Assembly: GCF_007066085.1 (NCBI RefSeq)
Contig: NZ_CP041405.1
Coordinates: 434,001-498,000, forward strand
Source: Paenibacillus thiaminolyticus
Lineage (GTDB): Bacteria > Bacillota > Bacilli > Paenibacillales > Paenibacillaceae
Length of the DNA: 64,000 nucleotides
Direction of reading: 5' to 3'
In this document: one piece after another, positions 9,103 to 17,319 of the stretch
How the letters are laid out: every line of letters begins with the position of its first letter
Numbering within the stretch: position 1 is the stretch's first letter
The notes under the pieces: model-generated
Seen by the model: only the letters and a program-made list of their open reading frames with translations
Told to the model about the DNA's origin: nothing
The model's database searches: none
Position numbers and translations under genes: made by a program

Positions 9103-9833
9103 GCATGATCGATCTGTTCTGCATTCCCTATGCCGGCGGCTCCGCGCATGCCATCTATGGCAAATGGGTTGAAAAACTTGACCCGGGAATCAAGCTGCAT
9201 CCTTTGGAATTGGCAGGGCATGGCCGAAGAATGGGGGAGCCCTTTCACGCGAATGTCGCGGAAGCGGTCCAGGACTTGTTGAACAAGATGCGTCCTTCAA
9301 TTGTACAGCGTCCGTATGCCGTATATGGTCATAGCATGGGAACGGGCTTAGCCTATGAGCTCACAGTCGCTGCCCGGGCATCCGGACTGCCGCAGCCGGC
9401 GGCGCTCTTTTTATCCGGCCGCATACCGCCCCATCTGAAGTATAACGAAGAGCCTATGCACAAGCTGTCTGATACGGAGTTTTTGGAGAAAATCCGCAAG
9501 ATAGGCGGAACGCCGGCACAGTTCTTCGAATCCAAGGAGCTGCTGAAGCTTTTCCTGCCGATTCTGAGGCATGATTACCGGATGATCGAGCAATATCGGC
9601 CGAACGGAAAGCCGCAGCCGATCGATGGGGATATTGTCTTTTTTCTAAGCGATGAGGATCAACATGTCAATTTGCCCGATATTTTGGAGTGGGAGCAATA
9701 CAGCAAGCGGTCATTTGAATATCATCCATTTCAGGGCGGGCATTTCTTCATCCATGAAGCATGGGATCAAATCTGTATGCTGATTAACCGCAAGCTGCTG
9801 GGAACATGGCAGCGCGAACTTTCGAAAGGGTGA
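9099..9833 (+). CDS. Type II thioesterase (GrsT/SrfAD-like)
   Basis: A 244-residue alpha/beta-hydrolase thioesterase of the editing type found with polyketide and nonribosomal peptide synthases. The N-terminal FCIPYAGGSAHAIYGKW and LELAGHGRRMGEP stretches are family hallmarks, the nucleophile is Ser79 in GHSMGT, and the late GGHFFIHE supplies the catalytic His. It removes misprimed acyl groups from carrier proteins. It is intact and overlaps both neighbours by a few bases, yet the synthase is not in this window, so it may act on a distant cluster or be a leftover. Confidence 0.92.
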   Translation: MSMIDLFCIPYAGGSAHAIYGKWVEKLDPGIKLHPLELAGHGRRMGEPFHANVAEAVQDLLNKMRPSIVQRPYAVYGHSMGTGLAYELTVAARASGLPQPAALFLSGRIPPHLKYNEEPMHKLSDTEFLEKIRKIGGTPAQFFESKELLKLFLPILRHDYRMIEQYRPNGKPQPIDGDIVFFLSDEDQHVNLPDILEWEQYSKRSFEYHPFQGGHFFIHEAWDQICMLINRKLLGTWQRELSKG

Positions 9834-10573
9834 TGTGCGTGAACGAAGTATTTGATGTGCTGGGTGATGTATACAATAAATATTGGCGCCAGTTCACGTT
9901 GTTCCAATATCCTAATATAGAGGAACTGGCTCTCTCCAAGCTCCCGGGGAACGCGAGAATTCTGGATGTCTGCTGAGGAACGGGAACCATCGCGGCCAAG
10001 CTGTGCGAGCAAGGGTTCACCGTAGAAGGGATTGATATTTCAAGCAAGGTGATTGAATATGCAAGGATTAACGCTCCCGAAGCGACGTTCACTGTCGGGG
10101 ATGCCCGTTCCTTCCACTATGAGTCTCCCTTCGACGCGGCAATCACGACACTGGACAGCTTCAATTTGATGACGGATCCGAAGGATCTCAAAAATATTTT
10201 TATTCATGTTTATCAAGCTTTAAAGCCAGGGGGCATTTTCTATTTTGATATGAGAAATGAGGAAGGCTATCTTCGCTATTGGAATGGAAGCCAACTGTCT
10301 TTTCTTGAAGCGGAAGGGGTAGCCTCATTTCACTCGGTGTATGATGAGGGAAGCCGGCTCGGACTGATGAAGGTGGCTTACTTTACCCGAAATGCGGTAG
10401 AAGCATGGGATCGGAACGATTTTTATATTCCTCATAAATGCTATCAGGAGGAGGAGGTTGTCGCCCTGCTGGAAGAAGCGGGCTTCGGCCATGTCCAAAC
10501 GGTTCGGAGGAGTGAAGGAGTGTACTCCGAAGTGTGCGGCAGATCGCATTATACGAGTATGAAGGCGGGCTGA
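9833..10573 (+). pseudogene. SAM-dependent methyltransferase interrupted by an in-frame stop
   Basis: Starting at the ATG overlapping the thioesterase stop (9833), one continuous frame encodes a class I methyltransferase of about 246 residues to 10573, except for a TGA at 9974-9976. The stop falls in motif I: ILDVC, stop, GTGTIAAKL, where relatives have a Cys or small residue before G-T-G. Downstream the fold continues with GIDIS, DAAITTLDSFN and LKPGGIFYFDMRN. A single substitution would explain it. Reinitiation after the stop would lose motif I. Selenocysteine is unlikely because no SECIS-like hairpin was seen and the position is not catalytic. Confidence 0.8.
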
Positions 10574-10713
10574 GGAGTGGCAGCTTAGCGGGAAAATGAA
10601 GTAGCCGGGCATCGAGCAAAAAGCGTTCGGGCTCGTGACGGCGCAATCGAGAAGAACCTCCGACTTCACGGTTATCGTGAATGTTGGGGGTTCTTGCTTC
10701 GCTAAAACGTAAG

Positions 10714-10794
10714 ATGAAGAAGCTCGAGGAGGAAAATAAAAAATTGCGAGAACAACTTAAGTTTTCGTATGCAGAGGTCCATCAAAGGATCTGA
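10714..10794 (+). pseudogene. Coiled-coil remnant, possibly of a transposon accessory gene
   Basis: A 26-codon open stretch reads MKKLEEENKKLREQLKFSY and a short tail to a stop. Its Glu/Lys coiled coil resembles the C-terminus of TnpC/DUF6262-type accessory proteins of Tn554-like elements, but it is too short for certainty. The surrounding 10574-11020 contains no other gene that I can support. Confidence 0.35.
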
Positions 10795-11024
10795 TAAAAC
10801 GCTCTTCCCTCTCCTGCTTGAGCTAAACTAGACAGGATTCTTGAGCAACAAGTTGAAGTGCCAAAGAAACAGTCTCATTGCAGTTCTTTGCTCAACTAAC
10901 GGGAAGTTTTGCGACAAAACACAGCATGTACAACATAAAGCAAACACTAGCCCTCAACAGCGCGGTTCCTCTTAGGCCGTGTCTTTTGCATTTATTCCCT
11001 TCATAACGAACGACAAAATACATT

Positions 11025-11067
11025 TTACCCGGGTAATATTGACTTTTTATTTTTACCCGGGTATAAT
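11025..11067 (+). promoter_or_regulatory. Sigma-A promoter with two palindromic operators
   Basis: A near-perfect promoter: TTGACT (11039-11044), 17-bp spacer, TATAAT (11062-11067). The palindrome TTACCCGGGTAA lies just upstream of the -35 box (11025-11036). A second copy, TACCCGGGTA (11054-11063), fills the end of the spacer and enters the -10 box. The placement predicts repression of the gene at 11097 by a dimeric regulator of TetR or similar type. No regulator gene adjoins it. Confidence 0.85.
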
Positions 11068-11096
11068 TGGTGAGGCATTCAGAGGAGGAGGTCAGC

Positions 11097-12122
11097 ATGA
11101 GAAATGACCTAACGCGCTTTTACTGCACGGCATTTTTGGGTGTGGGAGTCGTCGCCAGTGGTTCATTACAGCACGTTGTTACTACAGTGAAGGATGCTCT
11201 GGATGACAGAGACCTCACACAGCTGCTTTTATTTGACGATTCCACGGGGAAGCCAATAGATGTTGATTTTCGTGGGAAGACAGATGATGTCCTCAAACGA
11301 TTAGGAGAACAGTTTGGTGACTTACCCGGTACGGAAGTGAATCACCAGCCTACACGGCGGGTCGGTCGACCCAAGCTGGGCGTTGTATCCGGTGAGGTTA
11401 CGTTATTGCCACGGCATTGGGAATGGCTCAAGAGTCAACCTGGAGGGGCGTCGGTAACATTGCGAAAACTCGTTGATGAGGCTCGCCATGCTGGAGGAAA
11501 ACAGAGCAAGATACGAGAGTCACAAGAAGCAACATATCACTTTATGACAGCTATGGCCGGGAACTTTCATCAATACGAAGAAGCTCTGCGGGCACTGTAT
11601 GCTGGTGATTTGGATCGTTTTTACCACTTTATCGATGACTGGGCACCTGATATCAGAAACCATATCAAAAGATTATCCGCTAATGCATTCCCTGAATCTA
11701 TTCGTTACATCGAACCATCGCAACGCGCTGGCATGAGGTTCATGCAGCGAGGCATCGAGGGGAGCATCGTCATGTTGAACCTGCTGCGTTTTCGTGATGT
11801 TGCCGATTACACAGCCAATCCTGAACTAACACCGGAGATCCCAATCAGCGGTGCCGAAGCATTCAACCGCTATATTGAGCACACCCTCCCATTTCTCCGT
11901 GAAAGCGGAGGTGAAGTCATGTTTCTTGGCGATGGCGGAGAGTTTCTTACCGGACCCGAAGACGAAAGATGGGATCTTGTCATGCTGATCCGCCAGAGCA
12001 GCGCGCAGTCGTTTCTTGCTTTTTCAGGTCATCAAGACTACCTGGCCGGTATCGGGCATCGGACTGCAGCGATCGAAGATTCACGCCTTCTGCCTATGGC
12101 AGAACTTCCGATACCGAATTAA
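11097..12122 (+). CDS. DUF2239-DUF1330 fusion protein
   Basis: A 341-residue protein without signal peptide. Residues 1-195 match DUF2239: TAFLGVGVVASGSLQHV, a FDDSTGKPIDVDFRG segment, RVGRPKLGVVSGEVTLLPRHW, and the SVTLRKLVDEAR helix. Residues 205-335 resemble DUF1330-like ferredoxin-fold domains: MLNLLRFRDVADY, AFNRYIEHTLPFL, a GGEV strand and DLVMLIRQSSAQSFLAF. The two are usually separate proteins as far as I know. The start follows AGGAGGAGG by five bases. The alpha/beta hydrolase gene follows after 12 bases, so they are probably co-transcribed under the palindromic operators. Function unknown. Confidence 0.8.
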   Translation: MRNDLTRFYCTAFLGVGVVASGSLQHVVTTVKDALDDRDLTQLLLFDDSTGKPIDVDFRGKTDDVLKRLGEQFGDLPGTEVNHQPTRRVGRPKLGVVSGEVTLLPRHWEWLKSQPGGASVTLRKLVDEARHAGGKQSKIRESQEATYHFMTAMAGNFHQYEEALRALYAGDLDRFYHFIDDWAPDIRNHIKRLSANAFPESIRYIEPSQRAGMRFMQRGIEGSIVMLNLLRFRDVADYTANPELTPEIPISGAEAFNRYIEHTLPFLRESGGEVMFLGDGGEFLTGPEDERWDLVMLIRQSSAQSFLAFSGHQDYLAGIGHRTAAIEDSRLLPMAELPIPN

Positions 12123-12134
12123 TTGGAGGAGAAC

Positions 12135-13031
12135 ATGATCATGAACATCTTGAAAGTCAATGACGTTGAGTTGGCCTATGACAGTTTCGGTAACCAAAAT
12201 GACGAGGCTATTATCCTAATCGCCGGGCTTGGAACCCAGATGATCCGATGGTCGGTTCCGTTTTGTCGGATATTAGCAGCGAAGGGCTTTCGCGTGATCC
12301 GCTTTGACAATCGCGACGCAGGTTGCTCGACACATTTTAGCCATTATCAGGCGCTGGATTTTGACGCACTGGCGACTGCTCTCATGTCGGGACAGCGACC
12401 GGACATCCCTTATACTCTCGACGACATGTCCAACGACGCTATCGGACTGCTCGACGCCCTTTCCATTGACCGGGCACATTTCGTTGGCAGGTCGATGGGC
12501 GGAATGATAGCCCAGATTGCAGCCAGTGAGTACCCTGAACGGGTTTTATCACTCACCTCCATTATGTCTAGTTCCGGTAATCCCACCCTTCCGCAAGCTT
12601 CCCCGGATGTCATGGCGATGATGACTAAACCGGCGCCGAACCCCTTTGAGGATGAAGCAGGATTTTTGGCGCACAGCCTCTCTTTTGCCAAACGCATCGC
12701 CGGCACCGGCTATCCGTTTGAAGAGGACGCTTATCGGGCGCTCATTCTGGAGGAAGTCCAGCGAGCCTACGATCCAGGCAGTGTCGGACGACAAATTGCT
12801 GCTATCGCTGTCTCCGGTGACCGTCGTCCGCGGCTGGCGACCATAAAAGTACCAGTACTTGTCATTCATGGGGTGGACGATCCCCTGTTCGTCCCGGCGT
12901 GTGGCGAGGACACGGCTTCTGCCATCCCCGGCGCCGAGCTAATGTTGGTTGATGGCATGGGACACGACCTGCCGCACCAACTGTACAAAGTAACCGCTGA
13001 TGGCATAGAGCGAACGGCTCGCCGTAATTGA
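12135..13031 (+). CDS. Alpha/beta hydrolase
   Basis: A 298-residue alpha/beta hydrolase with the usual strand order. The oxyanion region is IAGLGTQMIRW, the FDNRDAG turn is typical of the epoxide-hydrolase/aclacinomycin-methylesterase group, the nucleophile serine lies in VGRSMGGM, the acid is in HGVDDPL and the His in GMGHDLP. The start at 12135 was preferred over an in-frame TTG four codons earlier because GGAGGAG lies just before it. It is second in an operon with the DUF2239-DUF1330 gene. The substrate is unknown. Confidence 0.87.
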   Translation: MIMNILKVNDVELAYDSFGNQNDEAIILIAGLGTQMIRWSVPFCRILAAKGFRVIRFDNRDAGCSTHFSHYQALDFDALATALMSGQRPDIPYTLDDMSNDAIGLLDALSIDRAHFVGRSMGGMIAQIAASEYPERVLSLTSIMSSSGNPTLPQASPDVMAMMTKPAPNPFEDEAGFLAHSLSFAKRIAGTGYPFEEDAYRALILEEVQRAYDPGSVGRQIAAIAVSGDRRPRLATIKVPVLVIHGVDDPLFVPACGEDTASAIPGAELMLVDGMGHDLPHQLYKVTADGIERTARRN

Positions 13032-13253
13032 CACGCGCTTCCTGAATAGCAATCAGCCGGAGTCCCGCGGTGTCCAATGGGGCTGAGTAGGCCCAGGGGC
13101 GCAGCGCTAATCCATTTGCACCCTTGGCGCATACGACCCGGGTGGAAGCGGCGGTGCTCTTGGAACGGTTGTTAAAGCAGCTCCATTTCATCAATATAAC
13201 GGGGCTCCTAACAAAGAATCCATGTGAACGTATATGAGGAATCGATCGAATAA

Positions 13254-13293
13254 GCGCCGGTTTCATGATAACATCGTGAGCCGGCGCTTTTTT
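13254..13293 (+). terminator. Rho-independent terminator
   Basis: GCGCCGG pairs with CCGGCGC (13281-13287), followed by six T. It probably ends the DUF2239/hydrolase operon 220 bases upstream. The gap 13032-13253 holds no gene that I could support. Confidence 0.8.
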
Positions 13294-13370
13294 CTGTGAG
13301 GATTTTTCCAAACAGACGATGGTCAGATTCATAAACGAATTATTCAAGTAACGTAGAACGATAGTTAAAC

Positions 13371-13420
13371 ATAAAGAGTTCCACATATTAGTCATGTATA
13401 ATATGTAGAACTCTTTATTT
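13371..13420. terminator. Long hairpin with A/T flanks
   Basis: ATAAAGAGTTC pairs with GAACTCTTTAT, with an inner CACATATT/AATATGT extension. The flanks are A-rich and T-rich, so it can terminate on either strand. It precedes a gene remnant at 13434. Confidence 0.6.
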
Positions 13421-13433
13421 TATTTGATCAACG

Positions 13434-13654
13434 GAAATTAAACTGACGCTGGGCAGCGCAACGAAATATACGATGAATACAGGAAGCACAATGTTCGTCA
13501 AGGATGGAAGCAAGACGGAGATGGGGGCGCGGCCGGAGATCGTAAACGGAACCCTCTATGTTTTCCGCTTTTGTTCTACGTGGAAGCTTTGGATTACCAC
13601 ATCGCGGCGGACTGGAACAAGGGGACAGTCAGATTGACCAAGATTAAGATGTAG
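13434..13654 (+). pseudogene. Remnant of a copper-amine-oxidase-like stalk domain
   Basis: The reading EIKLTLGSATKYTMNTG...FVKDGSKTEMGARPEIVNGTLYV, then a frame shift near 13565 and FYVEALDYHIAADWNKGT to a stop, matches the N-terminal copper-amine-oxidase-like repeat (stalk) domain of secreted Paenibacillus proteins. The match includes its ending W-x-x-x-T-V. There is no start and no signal peptide. It is a C-terminal fragment with a frameshift. Confidence 0.7.
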
Positions 13655-13667
13655 GTTCGAGATAGGG

Positions 13668-13699
13668 AAGAGGGAGATGCCGGCCGGCTTCTCCCTCTT
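13668..13699. terminator. Bidirectional terminator-like hairpin
   Basis: AAGAGGGAGA pairs perfectly with TCTCCCTCTT around a GC-rich 12-base loop. It lies between the stalk-domain remnant and the convergent small membrane protein gene. Confidence 0.65.
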
Positions 13700-13711
13700 A
13701 TGTGTTCATAG

Positions 13712-14029
13712 TTATGATTTGATCACTTGAATCCCTTTGACAATGTTCCAAATGAAGAAGTATACGCTAATGATACCGCACAGCGCGACGGTGATAACCG
13801 AACCGATCCCCAGGGTTACCTCTACCTCCCGCACACTCATGCTAATGATTCCTAACGCGGCAAACCCTACAATAGCTGTCACCGTAGGAAGAATATGCGT
13901 CCACAGCGCTCGTTTGGCATGGCTCTTGCTCTCAGCGTCTCCGACAATCCAGACGAGAATGGGGAATAAAATCGGGGCAAAGAGAACACTCCAGTAGGAC
14001 AGAGCAGATACTAGTTTGTTTCCGTTCAT
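13712..14029 (-). CDS. Small membrane protein, DUF4870-like
   Basis: A 105-residue protein with three hydrophobic helices: LFAPILFPILVWIV near the start, a second around residues 45-65 and a third near the C-terminus. The pattern WSVLFAPILFPIL then a Lys/His-rich loop HAKRALWTHI fits DUF4870 (Tic20-like) proteins, where a helix, a short K-x-x-x-x-H-A-K loop and two further helices follow. The ATG at 14029 is preceded by a GAGGTGAT site; the longer upstream frame is not supported. Function unknown. Confidence 0.75.
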   Translation of the reverse strand: MNGNKLVSALSYWSVLFAPILFPILVWIVGDAESKSHAKRALWTHILPTVTAIVGFAALGIISMSVREVEVTLGIGSVITVALCGIISVYFFIWNIVKGIQVIKS

Positions 14030-14173
14030 ATCTATCACCTCAAGCAAGTTTGTCATTGTTGTTCCATGGCTTAAATATACAGGAGAAGACTCCTGCATAC
14101 TAATCGATCCAGCTTTCACGAGGCTTATGAAATTGTAAGATTTCAAAAATAAAGTGGAGGATCGGTGCGCCTC

Positions 14174-14363
14174 AATAATGGAGGGAGAATTATCAATATT
14201 TCGTCGTTTGTCACACGAGCGGCTTCCCCGAGTGGGTCTTTCCGCTCTCAATAGGTGGGGCGAGCCTGAAGATGTGGCGGATGTCGCCTCCTTCCTTGCT
14301 TCATCGGATAGCCGATGGGTAACCGGCCAACTAATCGACGCAAGCGGAGGATCCCATCTATAA
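14174..14363 (+). pseudogene. Remnant of a short-chain dehydrogenase
   Basis: Two SDR pieces joined by a deletion. GGRIINISSFVT is the strand and catalytic-serine segment. The C-terminal end NRWGEPEDVADVASFLASSD runs on to the VTGQLIDASGG turn and a stop. The Y-x-x-x-K part between them is missing and the frame changes. No start codon region is present. Confidence 0.8.
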
Positions 14364-14629
14364 GCTGTACTGATGTGGCGCCGATTACGACCTTGAAAGG
14401 GTAAATGAATGGGAGTGTCTCACAGGCACTGCAAGATGATTGTGGTGAGGAGTTAACATAGAATGTGGATGCGGGAAAAACGACGGCGCGCAAACCGGTG
14501 GAAGATGGATGAAGCAGTGAAATGCTGCGTGGATGCATCAATTTCTGCTCTTTAAGCCGCTATTTGATGAAATTCCTGCAAAAGTACATTATGTTCATCG
14601 ATTCTTGTCTTTTATCGATTGGATCGTCA

Positions 14630-14658
14630 GAAATTGATGCCGTTTTGCAGGATTCCCT
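14630..14658. repeat. Dispersed 29-base repeat, copy 1
   Basis: This 29-base unit recurs with one mismatch at 21760-21788. It begins GAAATTG and ends CAGGATTCCCT. It lies in the 450-base gene-free gap between the SDR remnant and the SGNH hydrolase, in which weaker related units (for example around 14565) can be seen. Likely a small intergenic repeat family of this lineage. Confidence 0.6.
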
Positions 14659-14811
14659 GTAATGGAGTACACGTCATAAAGGAATGGTGTATTTTTGCAG
14701 TTTTCGGCGAGTCGAACTTTGAGAATCAGGGGGGCTGTCTTTATTATTTCACCTGTCTACCGTAAGGGGAGCAATTCACTTTTGAGACATCCCTCTTTTT
14801 TTGTAGCCGGA

Positions 14812-15939
14812 TCAGGCAAGTTCGTGCTGCAGCAGCTGCTTGAAGAGCGGCGTCAGCTTGCCGGCCATACGCATAAAGCCGAGATCGGTTGGATGGATGC
14901 CGTCGACCGTGCATTCAAATCGGGTATCATCGGTGCCAAGCAGTCCACGGCCGTCGTAAAAATGAAGATGTGAATCGCCTTGCTGACGAAGCCGCTCAAC
15001 AGTTTCCCGTTGGATCCGGCCCATCTCCAGCCGCAATTGCCGCAATTCCGGCACGAATGACTCGCTTGGGTACTCTATTTTCGAAATAACGAGGATCGGA
15101 ACAACGGGATGAGCTGCCCGGTAAATACGAATAAACTCCGGCAATGTCTGCTTGAGCAGATCCGGATTAATGGCATTGGCTTCGTAATCAAGCACCAACA
15201 TCGCCGGATTGGCGATCTCGGTAATCACATGCGCCATCTCCGGTTCCCCGCAGCCGCTCCCGGAAAATCCGAGATTTATAAATTCCAGAGGAATGCGGCG
15301 GCTCAAAATATTCGTGTAGGCCATTCCAGGCCGGGACGCACAGGCACCCTGTGTGATCGAGGTGCCGTAGATGATGACTTTTTTGTCATTGCGGTAGGGG
15401 AGCGGCGCTTCGATTACCGCATCCGGATTGACTCCGATCGCCAGAGATTTCACACCTTGGTAGAGCGGAAAATTCAATGTCACATGACGCATCTCGAAAG
15501 AGGAAAAATCATACAGCATCGCTTCGAAATAGTCCTGGGTATGATCATATAGGCTTGTTTTATAAAAAACTTGTTCTCCGGGCTTGCCTAAATAAAGATC
15601 AAACCCGCATTGCCCCGTGGCAGGCATATGATACAAATCGGCCTTATTGGCCAATTGCACGCGGATGGCCAACTGACTGGAGCTGGTCTGGAACGCAAGC
15701 TGTCCGCCTGCGGTATGGTTAGCGAGCACATCGACAACGGGAGGGATGGGTTGACGTGAACGAAGAGGAAGTCTTCGGAACAATCGTTCCTGCTCGAACC
15801 AAGACAAGCCGCTTAACCGAAACGGCTTGTCGGCAGGGGATAACCATCGCAACCCCGCCAGCTCATTTTGTTCCAGGTGCATATAAGGATCAAGATCGGA
15901 TACTTTCTTATCATTCCCATCGATTGGTTGGTCAGCCAT
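14812..15939 (-). CDS. SGNH/GDSL-family hydrolase
   Basis: A 375-residue protein with no signal peptide. An N-terminal beta-rich accessory domain (about residues 1-180) precedes the SGNH domain. Block I is IIYGTSITQGACA with the nucleophile serine, block II contains NLGFSGSG, the region LVLDYEANAIN stands where block III is expected, and block V DGIHPTDLGF provides the Asp/His pair. This layout is shared with intracellular carbohydrate esterases and acetylxylan-type esterases of Paenibacillus. AGGAGG lies 12 bases before the ATG, a little far. It is a single gene; the substrate is unknown. Confidence 0.85.
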   Translation of the reverse strand: MADQPIDGNDKKVSDLDPYMHLEQNELAGLRWLSPADKPFRLSGLSWFEQERLFRRLPLRSRQPIPPVVDVLANHTAGGQLAFQTSSSQLAIRVQLANKADLYHMPATGQCGFDLYLGKPGEQVFYKTSLYDHTQDYFEAMLYDFSSFEMRHVTLNFPLYQGVKSLAIGVNPDAVIEAPLPYRNDKKVIIYGTSITQGACASRPGMAYTNILSRRIPLEFINLGFSGSGCGEPEMAHVITEIANPAMLVLDYEANAINPDLLKQTLPEFIRIYRAAHPVVPILVISKIEYPSESFVPELRQLRLEMGRIQRETVERLRQQGDSHLHFYDGRGLLGTDDTRFECTVDGIHPTDLGFMRMAGKLTPLFKQLLQHELA

Positions 15940-16094
15940 GATAAAGATAAGCCTCCTTAATAGAAGTGTTATGCCTCTTCGATATTACCATAATATCCCG
16001 GGAGCGGGTAGATTCACTGGTGCCTCATCGTGATTGCGTAACCGGAAAGAGGCTTTCACGTATAAAGTCATAACCCCGAGTCGGCGAAAAGCAG

Positions 16095-16129
16095 AAAGCA
16101 GCTCTTTTACAAAATACTAGAGCTGCTTT
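16095..16129 (-). terminator. Terminator of the LCP gene
   Basis: AAAGCAGCTCT pairs with AGAGCTGCTTT, with T-rich flanks on both strands. It lies 15 bases beyond the stop of the minus-strand LCP gene. Confidence 0.8.
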
Positions 16130-16143
16130 TTATATGAAGTATA

Positions 16144-17085
16144 TCAGGTACCGGTAAGATCGAGCGAGACATGCTCTTTCAATATAGCAGAGATACGTTC
16201 ACGCTCTTCATCGGATACATGATAATAATAAATGCCATGAATCATTTGGTTGGAGCCTGCGATCTCCTGCGTCGTGATTTGATACTCGTCCCAGTCCTTT
16301 TTGAATTGGAGAAAAAAGGCCTTCATTTCTTCAAACGAAATATTGGTTTTTATATTTTCCCCCATGATGTTCAATATTTCTTCCATTTTGAGAACAGAGG
16401 ATAACGATGCCGTTTTATTGAGTAGTATCGTTAACACCTGACGCTGCCGCTCGTTCCGCCCCAAATCGCCTTTCGGGTCCGACTTGCGCATGCGGGTATA
16501 ATGCAGTGCACTTTCCCCATCCAACTGAATAAGTCCTTTATCGTAGTGATGCTTCTTCTTACCGTATTGATCCATCTGATCAAAGGCAAAGGCATTCTCC
16601 ACTTCGATGCCTCCGAACACATCGACAAGCTGCGTCAATCCCTCCATATTCGTCTGTATAACGTAGTCGATCGGTTGATCCAAAAACCGCTCGACCGTCT
16701 TTTTCATCATTTCGGTTCCGCCAAAGGCATAGGCATGATTGATTTTGTCCATTTTATCTTTGCCGGCAATTTCGACGCGGGAATCGCGAGGAATATTAAA
16801 CATGAATACACTTTTGACCTTCGGATTAACAGACACGACGATAATGCTGTCCGCCCGTCCTGCATCGCCGATTTTCGGCCGATCGCCGATACCGAGCAAT
16901 AAAAAAGTAAGCGAGTCCCGTATTTCTTCAGGCTTCGGCATCTGCTTGTCTTCTGCCTCATCGAACGTGATCTGCATTTTATCCACCGTTTTTTCCATCG
17001 ACCGGTACAGATAAAATGTGTAGCCTGATGCAATCAAGAGGAGTGACAATAAGACTGATGAACTGATGATCATATATTTTTTCAT
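16144..17085 (-). CDS. LytR-CpsA-Psr (LCP) family glycopolymer ligase
   Basis: A 313-residue protein with one N-terminal membrane anchor (residues 5-26) and the extracellular LCP domain. Family motifs are seen: LTFLLLGIGDRP, a DSIIVVSVNP strand, IPRDSRVEI with the conserved Arg/Asp residues, DKINHAYAFGG, and the late YTRMRKSDPKGDLGRNERQR. LCP proteins transfer anionic glycopolymers such as teichoic acids to peptidoglycan. The start at 17085 follows GGAGG with a 5-base spacer. It is divergent from the monooxygenase gene. Confidence 0.92.
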   Translation of the reverse strand: MKKYMIISSSVLLSLLLIASGYTFYLYRSMEKTVDKMQITFDEAEDKQMPKPEEIRDSLTFLLLGIGDRPKIGDAGRADSIIVVSVNPKVKSVFMFNIPRDSRVEIAGKDKMDKINHAYAFGGTEMMKKTVERFLDQPIDYVIQTNMEGLTQLVDVFGGIEVENAFAFDQMDQYGKKKHHYDKGLIQLDGESALHYTRMRKSDPKGDLGRNERQRQVLTILLNKTASLSSVLKMEEILNIMGENIKTNISFEEMKAFFLQFKKDWDEYQITTQEIAGSNQMIHGIYYYHVSDEERERISAILKEHVSLDLTGT

Positions 17086-17319
17086 AATAACCTCCGGCAA
17101 TCACGGAATGTAAGCACAAGGGCTCCCTCAACGAGAAAGAGCTGGCAACGCTCTGGCGCGTTTCTTCGCTCTCTATGCGCTGTTTATCATATTTCACCGT
17201 GCAGCAGAAAGGGTTATGAAAAGGTTAAAGCCCGATTCATGACACGAATGGAGGGACATTCGTTCAAGCCAAGCTGTCCTGGAACGAATAAAGTATCTAA
17301 AGACGAGGAGGCGATCTGA

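Noticed and set aside
9974..9976. Selenocysteine at the methyltransferase TGA
   Set aside because: No downstream SECIS-like hairpin noted and the position is not a known redox site; a nonsense mutation is simpler.
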